From: Shewanella yunxiaonensis | GTDB taxonomy: Bacteria > Pseudomonadota > Gammaproteobacteria > Enterobacterales > Shewanellaceae | Assembly: GCF_018223345.1 (NCBI RefSeq) | Contig: NZ_CP073587.1 | Location: 3,408,001 to 3,472,000 of the forward strand | Length of the DNA: 64,000 nt | Reading direction: 5' to 3' | Shown here: positions 53,193 through 62,220 of the stretch, piece by piece | How positions within the stretch are numbered: position 1 is the first letter of the stretch | Layout: every line of letters begins with the position of its first letter | Translations under genes and position numbers: made by a program | Notes under the pieces: model-generated | The model's database searches: none | Seen by the model: the letters and a program-made list of their open reading frames with translations, nothing else | What the model was told of the DNA's origin: nothing

Positions 53193-53939
53193 ATGAAAAA
53201 AACCTGCCTGCTTCTGGCACTGTTGCTGTCACCACAAGCCTTCTGTGATGATCTGCTGCAGTGGACAGATACCAGCGTCACTGTACTTTACGGTGATGAC
53301 TACAAACTGGCGCCTTCCGATGAACAAACCACCGCGACTATTGAATCTGCCGGTGCATGGAAATATGGCGACTGGTTCCTGTTCCACGATTTCATTCACA
53401 TGGATGATTCTTACGGCGATTCCAATACTAACTATGGTGAAATTTCACCCCGCTTCAGCGCCAGCAAAATTCTGGGACAGCAAGTTGGTTATGGTGCAAT
53501 TACTGATGTTTCATTGGCACTGACTTATGAGCACGGTGAAGGTGATGTCGAGAGCATGCTTTATGGTATTGGCCTTGACTTCAAAGCGCCTTATTTCTCA
53601 TACCTGCAGTTAAATACTTATCGTCGTGATGCCAACAATAACAATAGCAGTGGTTGGCAGTTCACCCCAGTTTGGCGTATGGACTTTCCGGTTGGCGACA
53701 GCAACATAGTGTTTGATGGCTTCATGGACTGGGTTTTCGCTTCCGATGGCGATCAGGGCTACAAAACTAACCTCCATTTTAATCCACAGATTAAATACGA
53801 TTTGGGTGCCATTATTTTCGGCGCAGCTCAGAAAAACCGTCTGATGGTAGGTATCGAATACGATTACTGGAAGAACAAGTACGGCGTAGATGGCGTTGAC
53901 CAGAATACCTACTCCGTCATCGTGAAGTATCACTTCTAA
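53193..53939 (+). CDS. Outer-membrane nucleoside-specific channel, Tsx/OmpK-like
   Basis: A 248-residue outer-membrane beta-barrel with a signal peptide (MKKTCLLLALLLSPQAFC/DD). The region LLQWTDTSVTVLYGDDYKL and GDWFLFHDFIHMDDSYGDSN resemble the Tsx family, and the protein ends with the outer-membrane consensus YSVIVKYHF (terminal Phe). Aromatic residues recur in alternating strands. Tsx proteins admit nucleosides; substrate here is inferred from family only. ATG 53193 or 53190 after AGGGAA. An intrinsic terminator follows. Confidence 0.86.
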   Translation: MKKTCLLLALLLSPQAFCDDLLQWTDTSVTVLYGDDYKLAPSDEQTTATIESAGAWKYGDWFLFHDFIHMDDSYGDSNTNYGEISPRFSASKILGQQVGYGAITDVSLALTYEHGEGDVESMLYGIGLDFKAPYFSYLQLNTYRRDANNNNSSGWQFTPVWRMDFPVGDSNIVFDGFMDWVFASDGDQGYKTNLHFNPQIKYDLGAIIFGAAQKNRLMVGIEYDYWKNKYGVDGVDQNTYSVIVKYHF

Positions 53940-53961
53940 TATCGGCGTTCATGCATTGAGA

Positions 53962-53992
53962 AACCTGGCGTTATCACAACGCCGGGTTTTTT
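53962..53992 (+). terminator. Terminator of the Tsx-like gene
   Basis: An 11-bp stem (AACCTGGCGTT / AACGCCGGGTT, one G-T wobble) with loop ATCAC, followed by six T. Confidence 0.9.
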
Positions 53993-54077
53993 ATTGTCCT
54001 AAATGGCCAATCATTGTTGGAATGACCACATTCCTAGGTCTGTGGATTGAGCATGAAGCTATCTGCGGGTAACATAA

Positions 54078-55004
54078 GTGGCCAAATTTCCATCCTGTGA
54101 CGGAGTCTATACGTTGTATTTCATCCGCGGCTGTCTAGCCTTTTGCTGTTACGTCATCAACACCTTACTGTGGTGTATTCCTATATTGTTAGGCAGTCTG
54201 GTGAAACTGTTATTCCCCATTAAACAACTCCAGCAGGGCTGTCGTCGTTTTCTGGATCGTTGCGCCACAGGCTGGATCAGTACCAATGGCATTATTGAAA
54301 AGCTGTTTCATCCGCTCAAAATTCACGTTGATGCCATGCCAGCGTTATCCGTTAACGAGTGGTATATGGTCATTGCCAACCATCAGAGCTGGGTGGATAT
54401 TCTGGTGCTACAACGGCTACTAAACCGTAAAATCCCGTTTCTAAAATTTTTTCTGAAACAACAGCTTATTTATGTTCCAGTATTGGGACTCGCCTGGTGG
54501 GCACTGGACTTCCCATTTATGCGACGTTATACCACCGCACAACTGAAAAAGAATCCCAAGCTGCGTGGTAAGGATATAGAAATCACCCGTAAAGCCTGCA
54601 CCAAGTTCAAACACCGCCCGGTTAGTGTCATGAACTTTGTAGAAGGCACCCGTTTTCGCCCGGCAAAACATCAGCGGCAAAATTCCCCCTATCGTCACCT
54701 GTTGCGCCCCCGTGCTGGCGGCCTAGCGTTTGCACTCTCCGCAATGGGTGAGCAAATCCATAAATTGCTGGATGTCACCATTTATTATCCGCAGAAGCGA
54801 CCAACCTTCTGGGAATACATCAGCGGCCATCTTCCGGAAGTATACGTGCATGTCGAACTGCAGGAGATCTCGCAGGATATGCGCGGCGATTACATGAATG
54901 ATCGCGAGTTCAAACAACACTTTCAGGAGCAGCTAAATCAGATTTGGCACCACAAAGACGACGTGCTTGAGCGCTTACAAGCACAAGCCAAAGGAGATGC
55001 CTGA
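54078..55004 (+). CDS. Membrane acyltransferase (YihG/PlsC-like), first of tandem pair
   Basis: A 308-residue lysophospholipid acyltransferase-family protein. An N-terminal membrane helix region precedes motif I NHQSWVD (H-x4-D), then KFFLKQQLIYVPVLGLAWWA, and motif III FVEGTRF. It closely follows the YihG/YihG-like group. Acylation of lysophosphatidic acid or a related lipid at the inner membrane is inferred. The start is uncertain: GTG 54078 is used, while TTG 54114 lies 8 nt from a GGAG box. It overlaps the next gene by one base (TGATG). Confidence 0.85.
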   Translation: MAKFPSCDGVYTLYFIRGCLAFCCYVINTLLWCIPILLGSLVKLLFPIKQLQQGCRRFLDRCATGWISTNGIIEKLFHPLKIHVDAMPALSVNEWYMVIANHQSWVDILVLQRLLNRKIPFLKFFLKQQLIYVPVLGLAWWALDFPFMRRYTTAQLKKNPKLRGKDIEITRKACTKFKHRPVSVMNFVEGTRFRPAKHQRQNSPYRHLLRPRAGGLAFALSAMGEQIHKLLDVTIYYPQKRPTFWEYISGHLPEVYVHVELQEISQDMRGDYMNDREFKQHFQEQLNQIWHHKDDVLERLQAQAKGDA

Positions 55005-55939
55005 TGCTGAATTTTTTGCCCAGTTCTGTGTTATTTGTTTTAAGTTCTACTTTACTGATATTCAACACTATTCTCTGGAGTTCTTTGGTTTGTATTGGCG
55101 GACTATTTAAGCTGATATTGCCATGGCGTCCGTGGCAGGTCTCTGTCACCCGACTGATGAATACTTTTATGTGGGGTTGGGCGACTTGGAACGGCGGAAT
55201 TTTGCATCTGATCGCCAAAGTAGAGTGGGATGTCAAAGGCTTAGAACATCTGCGCAAAGATGGTTGGTATTTGCTGGTTAGTAACCACCTGAGTGGTTTC
55301 GATATAGCGGCGCAAACTTACATTTTTCGCAATCACATTCCAATGTTGAAGTTCTTTTTGAAAAAGGAACTGTTATATATCCCATTGATGGGTCTCGGTT
55401 GCTGGGCGTTGGACATGCCGTTTATGAACCGCACCAGTCCGGAGAAACTGAAAAAAAATCCTAAGTTGAAAGGTAAAGATCTGGCCACCACCAGACGCTC
55501 TTGTGAAAAATTTAAATACCTGCCGACCTCTATCATCAATTACGTGGAAGGCAGTCGTTTTACGGAAGCCAAGCGTAAACGTCAGAACTCCCCCTACCAG
55601 CATCTGCTTAAACCAAAAGCTGGCGGTATTGCCTTTACCCTGTCCGCCATGGGCGAACAGTTTGATGCACTGCTAAACGTGACCGTGGTTTACCCAGATG
55701 CCCCCAAAGATATTCTCAATGCGGTGATGCACGGCAAGGTACACAAAATAGTCATTCGCGTTGAAGCACTGCCAGTGCCACAAGTCGACGCGGAACAGTA
55801 CTTTAATGAGCCAGAGTATCGCGTGGCGTTTCAGCGCTGGCTCAATCAGATCTGGGAAGCCAAGGACACGCAGATCACAGAACTTCTGGCACAACATCAA
55901 GCGACAGCCGAAAGTTATCAGGACAAAGTCATATCCTGA
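55004..55939 (+). CDS. Membrane acyltransferase (YihG/PlsC-like), second of tandem pair
   Basis: A 311-residue paralogue of the preceding gene. It has N-terminal membrane segments (VLFVLSSTLLIFNTILW, SLVCIGGLFKLILPW), motif I NHLSGFD with catalytic His and Asp kept, KFFLKKELLYIPLMGLGCWA, and EGSRF for motif III. C-terminal parts align along their length (QNSPYQHLLKPKAGGIAFTL compared with QNSPYRHLLRPRAGGLAFAL). The tandem arrangement indicates a duplication with possible divergence in acyl donor or acceptor. Its 3' end overlaps the convergent DUF523 gene by 22 bp. Confidence 0.87.
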   Translation: MLNFLPSSVLFVLSSTLLIFNTILWSSLVCIGGLFKLILPWRPWQVSVTRLMNTFMWGWATWNGGILHLIAKVEWDVKGLEHLRKDGWYLLVSNHLSGFDIAAQTYIFRNHIPMLKFFLKKELLYIPLMGLGCWALDMPFMNRTSPEKLKKNPKLKGKDLATTRRSCEKFKYLPTSIINYVEGSRFTEAKRKRQNSPYQHLLKPKAGGIAFTLSAMGEQFDALLNVTVVYPDAPKDILNAVMHGKVHKIVIRVEALPVPQVDAEQYFNEPEYRVAFQRWLNQIWEAKDTQITELLAQHQATAESYQDKVIS

Positions 55940-56406
55940 GATTCCCCGTACCGCCGTTGCCACCAGGTAGCGGCGGCATCTAACTCAAGTTCAGAAAACA
56001 CTGCAATACCGGCGCTTTTCAATGCTGCGGCAGTAACACCGTCGCCAACCTTGAGATGACGACTAAAACTACCATCGTACACTTGTCCAACACCACAGGA
56101 AGGACTGCGCGCTTTCAAAATGGCCATGACCACCTGTTGTTGCCTTGCCAAATTTATCGTCTGCATCGCGCCTCGTTGAAATGCCTCAGTAACGTCCTCG
56201 CCATCGACGGTTAACACGCGAACGCCAAGCTGTTCAGCAGGCGCTCTCGGCGTTGCTAAGCCACCAGCAATTTCTGGACACATCACGACCAAGCGCTGCT
56301 GTTGCCGCCACAGCGCCATACGCGGGTCGTTTAATAAATTATCTTGGCCGTCATAGCGTACCTTTTCGCCCATCAAGCAAGCACTTACCAGAATTTTGTC
56401 GTTCAT
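55918..56406 (-). CDS. DUF523 protein
   Basis: A 162-residue protein with the complete DUF523 signature: VSACLMGEKVRYDG, VMCPEIAGGLATPRAPAEQ and ILKARSPSCGVGQVYDG. Cysteines in these motifs are suited to metal or sulphur chemistry, and the family is often found as part of larger sulphur/desulphidase-type proteins (DUF523-DUF1722). Function is not established. ATG 56406 (MNDKILVSACL) is chosen over 56430. It overlaps the convergent acyltransferase by 22 bp. Confidence 0.85.
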   Translation of the reverse strand: MNDKILVSACLMGEKVRYDGQDNLLNDPRMALWRQQQRLVVMCPEIAGGLATPRAPAEQLGVRVLTVDGEDVTEAFQRGAMQTINLARQQQVVMAILKARSPSCGVGQVYDGSFSRHLKVGDGVTAAALKSAGIAVFSELELDAAATWWQRRYGESQDMTLS

Positions 56407-56485
56407 TAACCGGCTATCCAATGTTACCAACCGCCTTGATTGTAACAGGCATCAAGTACAGGTGCATTTAACGCAATCTCAAATA

Positions 56486-56495
56486 TTGTCTACAA
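56486..56495. promoter_or_regulatory. Palindromic operator candidate TTGTCTACAA
   Basis: A perfect TTGT-N2-ACAA palindrome within the context ATATTGTCTACAAATTA. It lies between the DUF523 gene and the GntR regulator and closely matches a second copy at 56620. TTGT-N2-ACAA-type sites are usual for FadR/FCD-group GntR regulators. Confidence 0.5.
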
Positions 56496-56595
56496 ATTAT
56501 ATCAGCACCCGCTTAATATATTGAATATTTTTTAGCCTTTAAATTATTCTAATTATATGTTTTATTAATATTTTTATATTTATTAGATAATTTTG

Positions 56596-56611
56596 TTAGA
56601 CTTACGTCTAA
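56596..56611. promoter_or_regulatory. Inverted repeat TTAGAC-N4-GTCTAA
   Basis: A perfect 6-bp inverted repeat with 4-nt spacing, between the two TTGTnnACAA sites. It may be a site for a second regulator or part of the same complex operator. Confidence 0.35.
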
Positions 56612-56619
56612 ACCTCATA

Positions 56620-56629
56620 TTGTTGACAA
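56620..56629. promoter_or_regulatory. Palindromic operator candidate TTGTTGACAA overlapping a −35 box
   Basis: A second TTGT-N2-ACAA palindrome (context ATATTGTTGACAATTTA). The embedded TTGACA is a perfect −35 hexamer located about 55 bp upstream of the GntR-type start, so a bound repressor would block the promoter of the regulator gene and the prp genes after it. Confidence 0.55.
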
Positions 56630-56680
56630 TTTAAACTGCTAAATTTAAGGTCAACGCACATTTAATCGACAGGACAGCTC

Positions 56681-57415
56681 ATGGGACAGCCGCTATCACC
56701 TCAGGAATTGCTGGACATTGTACCTCAGGAAAAAGGTCTCACTTTGGTGGAACAAGTACTGGTGCAGATCCAAACCAGCATTATCAAAGGTGAGCTGCCT
56801 GCAGGTAGCAAAATCAATGAACAGGCTTTGGCTGAAAAATATGGCATCAGCCGTGGACCCACACGAGAAGCGTTGCAATTGCTGGAGCGTCAGCGTTTGG
56901 TGGTGCGAGTACCGCATATCGGCGCACGCGTTGCGGCACTGACCGTTGAAGAACTTAATGACCTGTATGAACTGCGCAGCACACTGGAAGTAATGGCCTG
57001 TGAACTGGCCGCTAAACGCATCACCGAAGCACAACTCAATAACCTGTGGCAGCTGTTAGAACGTCAGGAAGCTGCGTTGGAAAACGGTGACAGCTACTTT
57101 CAGCAGGAAGGCGATGTGGATTTTCACTATCAAATCATCCAGGCCAGTGGTAACCGTCATTTACAGGAAACGCTGATGGGCGGTCTCTATCATCTGTTAC
57201 GGATGTACCGTTATCAATGTACCAACAATAGCCGCCGTCCAGTCAGAGCCATCGCCGAACATCGCCGCATCGTTGAAGCCATTGCCCAACACGATGCTGA
57301 ACTTGCCGGATTGCTGATGCGCCGTCATATCGAGCAAGGACGACAGAATACCGAACAAAGATTGAAACAGCTTCAGGCGCAGACCCCAGCGGGTAAGCCG
57401 TTGGCACTATCCTGA
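56681..57415 (+). CDS. GntR-family (FCD) transcriptional regulator of the prp cluster
   Basis: A 244-residue regulator. The N-terminal winged helix (about 25-90: [40 protein letters not shown]) is followed by an FCD all-helical effector domain ([54 protein letters not shown]) with the metal-binding Asp/His set characteristic of the group. It heads the prpB-prpC-acnD-prpF cluster, corresponding to the PrpQ type of regulator described from comparative genomics of Shewanella; an enteric PrpR-like activator is not seen. prpB follows after 20 bp. Confidence 0.88.
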   Translation: MGQPLSPQELLDIVPQEKGLTLVEQVLVQIQTSIIKGELPAGSKINEQALAEKYGISRGPTREALQLLERQRLVVRVPHIGARVAALTVEELNDLYELRSTLEVMACELAAKRITEAQLNNLWQLLERQEAALENGDSYFQQEGDVDFHYQIIQASGNRHLQETLMGGLYHLLRMYRYQCTNNSRRPVRAIAEHRRIVEAIAQHDAELAGLLMRRHIEQGRQNTEQRLKQLQAQTPAGKPLALS

Positions 57416-57435
57416 AGCGACAAAAGGAGAGACAC

Positions 57436-58308
57436 ATGAAATCTAGCGCCGGATTGAAATTCCGCCAGGCCGTGGCCAATAACAAACCTCTACAGATCGT
57501 TGGGACCACCAATGCCTACTTTGCCTTAATGGCAGAACAATGTGGCATTCAGGCTCTCTACCTTTCTGGTGCTGGGGTAGCAAATGCTTCCTATGGCCTG
57601 CCAGATCTGGGGATGACATCCATGAACGATGTGTTGATTGATGCCAGCCGTATCACTTCTGCTACCGGACTGCCACTGTTGGTCGATATCGACACCGGTT
57701 GGGGCGGCGCCTTCAATATTGCCCGCACCATCAAAGAGTTTGAGAAAGCCCAAGTAGCCGCAGTGCATATGGAAGATCAGGTGTCGCAAAAACGCTGTGG
57801 TCACCGTCCCAATAAAGCGGTGGTCAGCACTGAGGAGATGGTCGATCGCATCAAAGCTGCCGTGGATGCCCGCCAAGATGAAAATTTCGTCATCATGGCG
57901 CGTACTGATGCCGTAGCCGTGGAAGGACTGGAATCCGGTATTGAGCGCGCCGCGGCTTATATTGAAGCCGGTGCCGACATGATTTTCGCTGAAGCACTCA
58001 CTGAACTACAGCAATATGTCCGCTTTAAGGAGCTGGTCAAGGCACCGATTCTCGCCAACATGACCGAATTTGGCAAAACCGAATTATTCAATAAAGAGCA
58101 ACTGGCCGAAGTGGGAGTGGATATGGTGCTGTACCCACTGAGTCCGTTCCGTGCTGCCAACAAAGCTGCACTGAAGGTCATGCAAGCATTGGTGGCCGAC
58201 GGGCACCAACGCAATGTGGTCGATACCATGCAGACCCGTGAAGAGTTGTACCACTATCTGGGGTATCACCAATACGAAGATAAGCTGGATCAGCTGTTTA
58301 ACAAATAA
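57436..58308 (+). CDS. prpB: 2-methylisocitrate lyase PrpB
   Basis: A 290-residue PEP mutase/isocitrate lyase-superfamily enzyme that cleaves 2-methylisocitrate to succinate and pyruvate, the last step of the 2-methylcitrate cycle. [35 protein letters not shown] (catalytic Cys in the mobile loop), and NMTEFGKT are diagnostic. The family is about 295 residues, so the gene is full length. It precedes prpC by 116 bp, with a 6-bp hairpin between. Confidence 0.97.
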   Translation: MKSSAGLKFRQAVANNKPLQIVGTTNAYFALMAEQCGIQALYLSGAGVANASYGLPDLGMTSMNDVLIDASRITSATGLPLLVDIDTGWGGAFNIARTIKEFEKAQVAAVHMEDQVSQKRCGHRPNKAVVSTEEMVDRIKAAVDARQDENFVIMARTDAVAVEGLESGIERAAAYIEAGADMIFAEALTELQQYVRFKELVKAPILANMTEFGKTELFNKEQLAEVGVDMVLYPLSPFRAANKAALKVMQALVADGHQRNVVDTMQTREELYHYLGYHQYEDKLDQLFNK

Positions 58309-58424
58309 TCGGCGTTAACCCACAGCGGGCTGCCATTGCGGGGGCGAACGGCAGCACGCGGCGCCGAACACAGGCAAGCAATTGCCAAGGTATAAAAGCA
58401 TTCAACGGAATAGAGGAAGCAGTG

Positions 58425-59549
58425 ATGACTGATAAGAAACTGAGTGGTGCCGGCCTGCGCGGACAAAGCGCTGGTGAAACGGCTCTGAGTACTGTGGGCA
58501 AGTCCGGCTCCGGACTCACCTATCGCGGCTACGATGTAAAAGATCTGGCTGAAAACGTCAGTTTTGAAGAGGTCGCTTACCTAATCCTCTACGGCGAACT
58601 ACCCAACGTTGAACAATTGGCGGCTTATCGACAAAAACTCAAAGGATTGCGCGGCTTACCACAGGCACTGAAAGAGGTGTTAGAACGGATCCCGGCGAAT
58701 GCGCATCCGATGGACGTGATGCGTACCGGTTGCTCCATGCTGGGTAACCTGGAACCTGAAAAGGACTTCAGTGAACAGTATGATGTTGCCGACCGAATGT
58801 TAGGCGCATTCACCTCTATCATCTGTTACTGGTATCGCTTTAGCCACGATGGCGTGCGTATCGACACCGAGACCGATGACGAGCAGATTGGTAGCCATTT
58901 CCTGCACCTGCTGCACGGCAAAAAGCCCTCACCTTTGTTTGCTCGGGTGGTAGATGTATCACTGATCCTCTATGCAGAACATGAATTTAACGCGTCGACA
59001 TTCACTGCCCGTGTTTGTGCCTCCACCTTATCGGATATGTTTTCCTGCATCACCGGTGCGATAGGTTCGCTGCGTGGGCCACTGCACGGCGGTGCCAATG
59101 AAGCCGCCATGGAACTGATCCAGAATATGCGCGACGAAGATGATGCCCGAGCCACACTGCTGGGCAAACTGGAGCGTAAAGAAAAAATCATGGGCTTTGG
59201 TCATGCCATCTATCGCGAGTCAGACCCACGAAACGCCATCATCAAAGGCTGGTCTGAAAAGCTGTCAAAAGAAGTTGGCGATGAACGACTCTATAAAGTC
59301 TCAGTGGCTTGCGAAGAGTTAATGTGGAAAGAGAAAAAGCTGTTCTGTAATGCCGATTTCTTCCATGCCAGCGCTTATCACTACATGGGCATTCCGACCA
59401 AGCTGTTTACGCCGATTTTTGTGTGTTCCCGACTGACAGGCTGGGCAGCTCACGTAATGGAGCAACGCGCCAACAACCGTATCATTCGACCCAGTGCCGA
59501 TTACGTGGGTGTCGCACCGCGTGAAGTTCCACCAATTGAACAGCGTTAA
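58425..59549 (+). CDS. prpC: 2-methylcitrate synthase PrpC
   Basis: A 374-residue citrate-synthase-family enzyme condensing propionyl-CoA and oxaloacetate. It starts MTDKKLSGAGLRGQSAGETA and carries the catalytic residues in LRGPLHGGANEAAMELI (His), MGFGHAIYRESDPR (His) and the RIIRPSADYVG end. It is shorter than housekeeping citrate synthases and lacks the N-terminal extension. ATG 58425 (after GAGG) is chosen over GTG 58422. acnD follows 73 bp later. Confidence 0.96.
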   Translation: MTDKKLSGAGLRGQSAGETALSTVGKSGSGLTYRGYDVKDLAENVSFEEVAYLILYGELPNVEQLAAYRQKLKGLRGLPQALKEVLERIPANAHPMDVMRTGCSMLGNLEPEKDFSEQYDVADRMLGAFTSIICYWYRFSHDGVRIDTETDDEQIGSHFLHLLHGKKPSPLFARVVDVSLILYAEHEFNASTFTARVCASTLSDMFSCITGAIGSLRGPLHGGANEAAMELIQNMRDEDDARATLLGKLERKEKIMGFGHAIYRESDPRNAIIKGWSEKLSKEVGDERLYKVSVACEELMWKEKKLFCNADFFHASAYHYMGIPTKLFTPIFVCSRLTGWAAHVMEQRANNRIIRPSADYVGVAPREVPPIEQR

Positions 59550-59572
59550 TCCGGCCACAATAGTGCTTGTGA

Positions 59573-59593
59573 TCGCGGACTAATGGTCCGCGA
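59573..59593 (+). repeat. Intercistronic hairpin between prpC and acnD
   Basis: An 8-bp perfect stem (TCGCGGAC / GTCCGCGA) with a 5-nt loop, 24 bases after the prpC stop. There is no T-run, so it is probably a transcript-processing or stability element within the operon rather than a terminator. Confidence 0.55.
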
Positions 59594-59622
59594 CAGCTAA
59601 CAGAATTACGGGTGGTATCACC

Positions 59623-62220
59623 ATGAATACAGCTTTCCGTGTGCCGCTAAGCGGCACCTCCCTACACTACTACGATGCGGCGGCGGCCGTCGATGCTATC
59701 AAGCCAGGCGCTTGGGCCACCTTGCCCTATACCTCACGGGTACATGCAGAAAATCTGGTGCGGCGTGCAGAGCCAGCGAAACTTAACGACTATCTGTCAC
59801 AATTGATTGAACGCAAACGCGAACTGGATTTCCCTTGGTTTCCAGCGCGCGTGGTCTGTCATGACATTCTTGGTCAAACAGCACTGGTTGATCTCGCCGG
59901 TCTGCGTGACGCCATTGCCGCAAAAGGTGGCGACCCGTCCAAAGTCAATCCGGTAGTGCCGACACAGCTGATTGTCGATCACTCGCTGGCGGTAGAGCAT
60001 GCCGGCTTTGAACAGGATGCCTTCGAAAAAAACCGCGCCATTGAAGATCGCCGCAACGAAGACCGTTTTCATTTTATCAACTGGTGTAAGACGGCGTTTC
60101 GCAACGTTGATGTGATCCCACCGGGCAACGGCATCATGCACCAGATTAACCTGGAACGGATGTCACCGGTGATCCATGCCAAGGACGGGATGGCGTTTCC
60201 GGATACATTAGTCGGCACTGATAGTCACACGCCGCATGTAGATGCACTAGGGGTGATAGCAGTAGGCGTTGGCGGTCTGGAAGCTGAAAGTGTCATGCTT
60301 GGCCGCGCTTCCTGGATGCGACTACCGGACATTGTAGGCGTAGAATTGAGCGGCAAACCGCAACCAGGCATTACCGCCACCGATATTGTACTAGCGTTGA
60401 CGGAGTTTCTGCGCAACGAAAAAGTGGTCTCGGCATATCTGGAATTCTTCGGTGAGGGGGCAGCGCACCTGACGCTGGGCGATCGCGCCACGATTGCCAA
60501 TATGACCCCCGAATACGGCGCAACTGCTGCCCTGTTCGCAATTGATCAGCAGACGCTCGATTACCTGCGCCTGACCGGTCGTGATGAGCAGCAAGTACAG
60601 TTGGTCGAAACCTACGCCAAACAGGCCGGGCTGTGGGCCGATACACTGCAAGATGCACAGTATGAAAGAGTGCTCAAGTTCAATCTTTCCAGTGTTGGCC
60701 GCAATATTGCTGGCCCCTCTAACCCACATAAACGGGTTGCCACCGCCGATCTTGCCGCCAAAGGCATTAGTGGCAAAGTGGAACATCTGGACAATTTAAT
60801 GCCGGATGGCGCGGTGATTATTGCGGCGATTACCAGCTGCACCAATACCAGCAATCCGCGCAACGTTATTGCCGCGGGTCTGCTGGCGAGAAATGCTGTT
60901 AACAAAGGTTTGGTACGTCAACCTTGGGTGAAAACGTCATTGGCACCTGGCTCCAAAGCGGTAGCCTTGTATCTGGAAGAATCCGGACTGTTACCTTATC
61001 TGGAACAACTTGGCTTTGGCATTGTTGCCTTTGCCTGCACCACCTGTAACGGCATGAGCGGTGCACTGGATCCCAAAATACAGCAAGAGATTATCGACCG
61101 TGACCTGTATGCCACCGCAGTACTTTCTGGCAACCGCAACTTTGATGGCCGTATTCATCCCTATGCAAAACAAGCTTTTTTGGCCTCACCACCGCTAGTA
61201 GTGGCCTATGCGCTCGCTGGAACCATCCGTTTTGACATCGAAAAGGATGTACTCGGTACGGATGCACAGGGACAGCCTGTCACCCTGAAAGATATCTGGC
61301 CGGATGATGCAGAAATCGATGCCATTATCCGACAATCGGTGAAACCCGAGCAGTTCCGCAAAGTTTATGAACCGATGTTCGACCTGAAAGTGGAATACGG
61401 TGACCATATCAATCCGTTGTACGACTGGCGGCCGATGAGTACCTATATCCGTCGTCCCCCTTATTGGGAAGGTGCACTTGCCGGTGAACGGACCTTGAAA
61501 GGCATGCGACCACTGGCAGTATTAGGTGACAACATCACCACAGACCACTTATCACCGTCCAACGCGATTCTGCCTAGCAGTGCCGCCGGGGAATACTTGA
61601 CAAAAATGGGGTTACCCGAAGAGGATTTTAACTCTTACGCCACCCACCGCGGGGATCACCTGACAGCGCAGCGCGCAACTTTTGCCAACCCTAAACTGTT
61701 CAATGAAATGGTCAAGGACAGCAGTGGTAAAGTCATCCAAGGCTCACTGGCACGTATTGAACCAGAAGGGAAACAAGTGCGGATGTGGGAAGCCATTGAA
61801 GCCTATATGCAGCGCCAACAGCCGTTGTGCATCATTGCCGGTAAAGATTATGGTCAGGGCTCCAGCCGTGACTGGGCCGCCAAAGGCGTGCGACTTGCCG
61901 GGGTTGAAGCCATTGTGGCAGAAGGCTTTGAACGCATCCATCGTACCAACCTGGTCGGTATGGGAGTGTTACCACTGCAATTCCTGCCCGGCACTAACCG
62001 CGACACGTTGGGCATTGATGGTACTGAAACCTTCGACGTATTGGGCGAGCGTACCCCAGGCACCCAACTAACATTACTGGTACATAAACAGGATGGCAGT
62101 ACTTTGGAAGTGCCAGTGCACTGCCGCTTGGACACCGCTGAAGAGGTTGCTATCTATGACGCTGGCGGCGTACTCCAACGCTTTGCTCAGGACTTTTTAC
62201 AGGAGCAGGGGCAGGCATAA
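59623..62220 (+). CDS. acnD: Fe/S-dependent 2-methylisocitrate dehydratase AcnD
   Basis: An 865-residue aconitase-like enzyme that dehydrates 2-methylcitrate to 2-methylaconitate. The iron-sulphur ligands are visible: Cys in ITSCTNTSNPRN and the Cys pair in FACTTCNGMSG. DSHTPHVDALGVIAVGVGG and DYGQGSSRDWAAKG are the substrate loops. AcnD replaces the cofactor-free PrpD of enteric bacteria and works with PrpF. The stop overlaps the prpF start by one base (TAATG), pointing to translational coupling. Confidence 0.97.
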   Translation: MNTAFRVPLSGTSLHYYDAAAAVDAIKPGAWATLPYTSRVHAENLVRRAEPAKLNDYLSQLIERKRELDFPWFPARVVCHDILGQTALVDLAGLRDAIAAKGGDPSKVNPVVPTQLIVDHSLAVEHAGFEQDAFEKNRAIEDRRNEDRFHFINWCKTAFRNVDVIPPGNGIMHQINLERMSPVIHAKDGMAFPDTLVGTDSHTPHVDALGVIAVGVGGLEAESVMLGRASWMRLPDIVGVELSGKPQPGITATDIVLALTEFLRNEKVVSAYLEFFGEGAAHLTLGDRATIANMTPEYGATAALFAIDQQTLDYLRLTGRDEQQVQLVETYAKQAGLWADTLQDAQYERVLKFNLSSVGRNIAGPSNPHKRVATADLAAKGISGKVEHLDNLMPDGAVIIAAITSCTNTSNPRNVIAAGLLARNAVNKGLVRQPWVKTSLAPGSKAVALYLEESGLLPYLEQLGFGIVAFACTTCNGMSGALDPKIQQEIIDRDLYATAVLSGNRNFDGRIHPYAKQAFLASPPLVVAYALAGTIRFDIEKDVLGTDAQGQPVTLKDIWPDDAEIDAIIRQSVKPEQFRKVYEPMFDLKVEYGDHINPLYDWRPMSTYIRRPPYWEGALAGERTLKGMRPLAVLGDNITTDHLSPSNAILPSSAAGEYLTKMGLPEEDFNSYATHRGDHLTAQRATFANPKLFNEMVKDSSGKVIQGSLARIEPEGKQVRMWEAIEAYMQRQQPLCIIAGKDYGQGSSRDWAAKGVRLAGVEAIVAEGFERIHRTNLVGMGVLPLQFLPGTNRDTLGIDGTETFDVLGERTPGTQLTLLVHKQDGSTLEVPVHCRLDTAEEVAIYDAGGVLQRFAQDFLQEQGQA

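Noticed and set aside
61682..62071. 129-codon plus-strand frame within acnD
   Set aside because: It is a shadow in another frame of acnD, Cys/Lys/Ser-rich and without an initiation signal.
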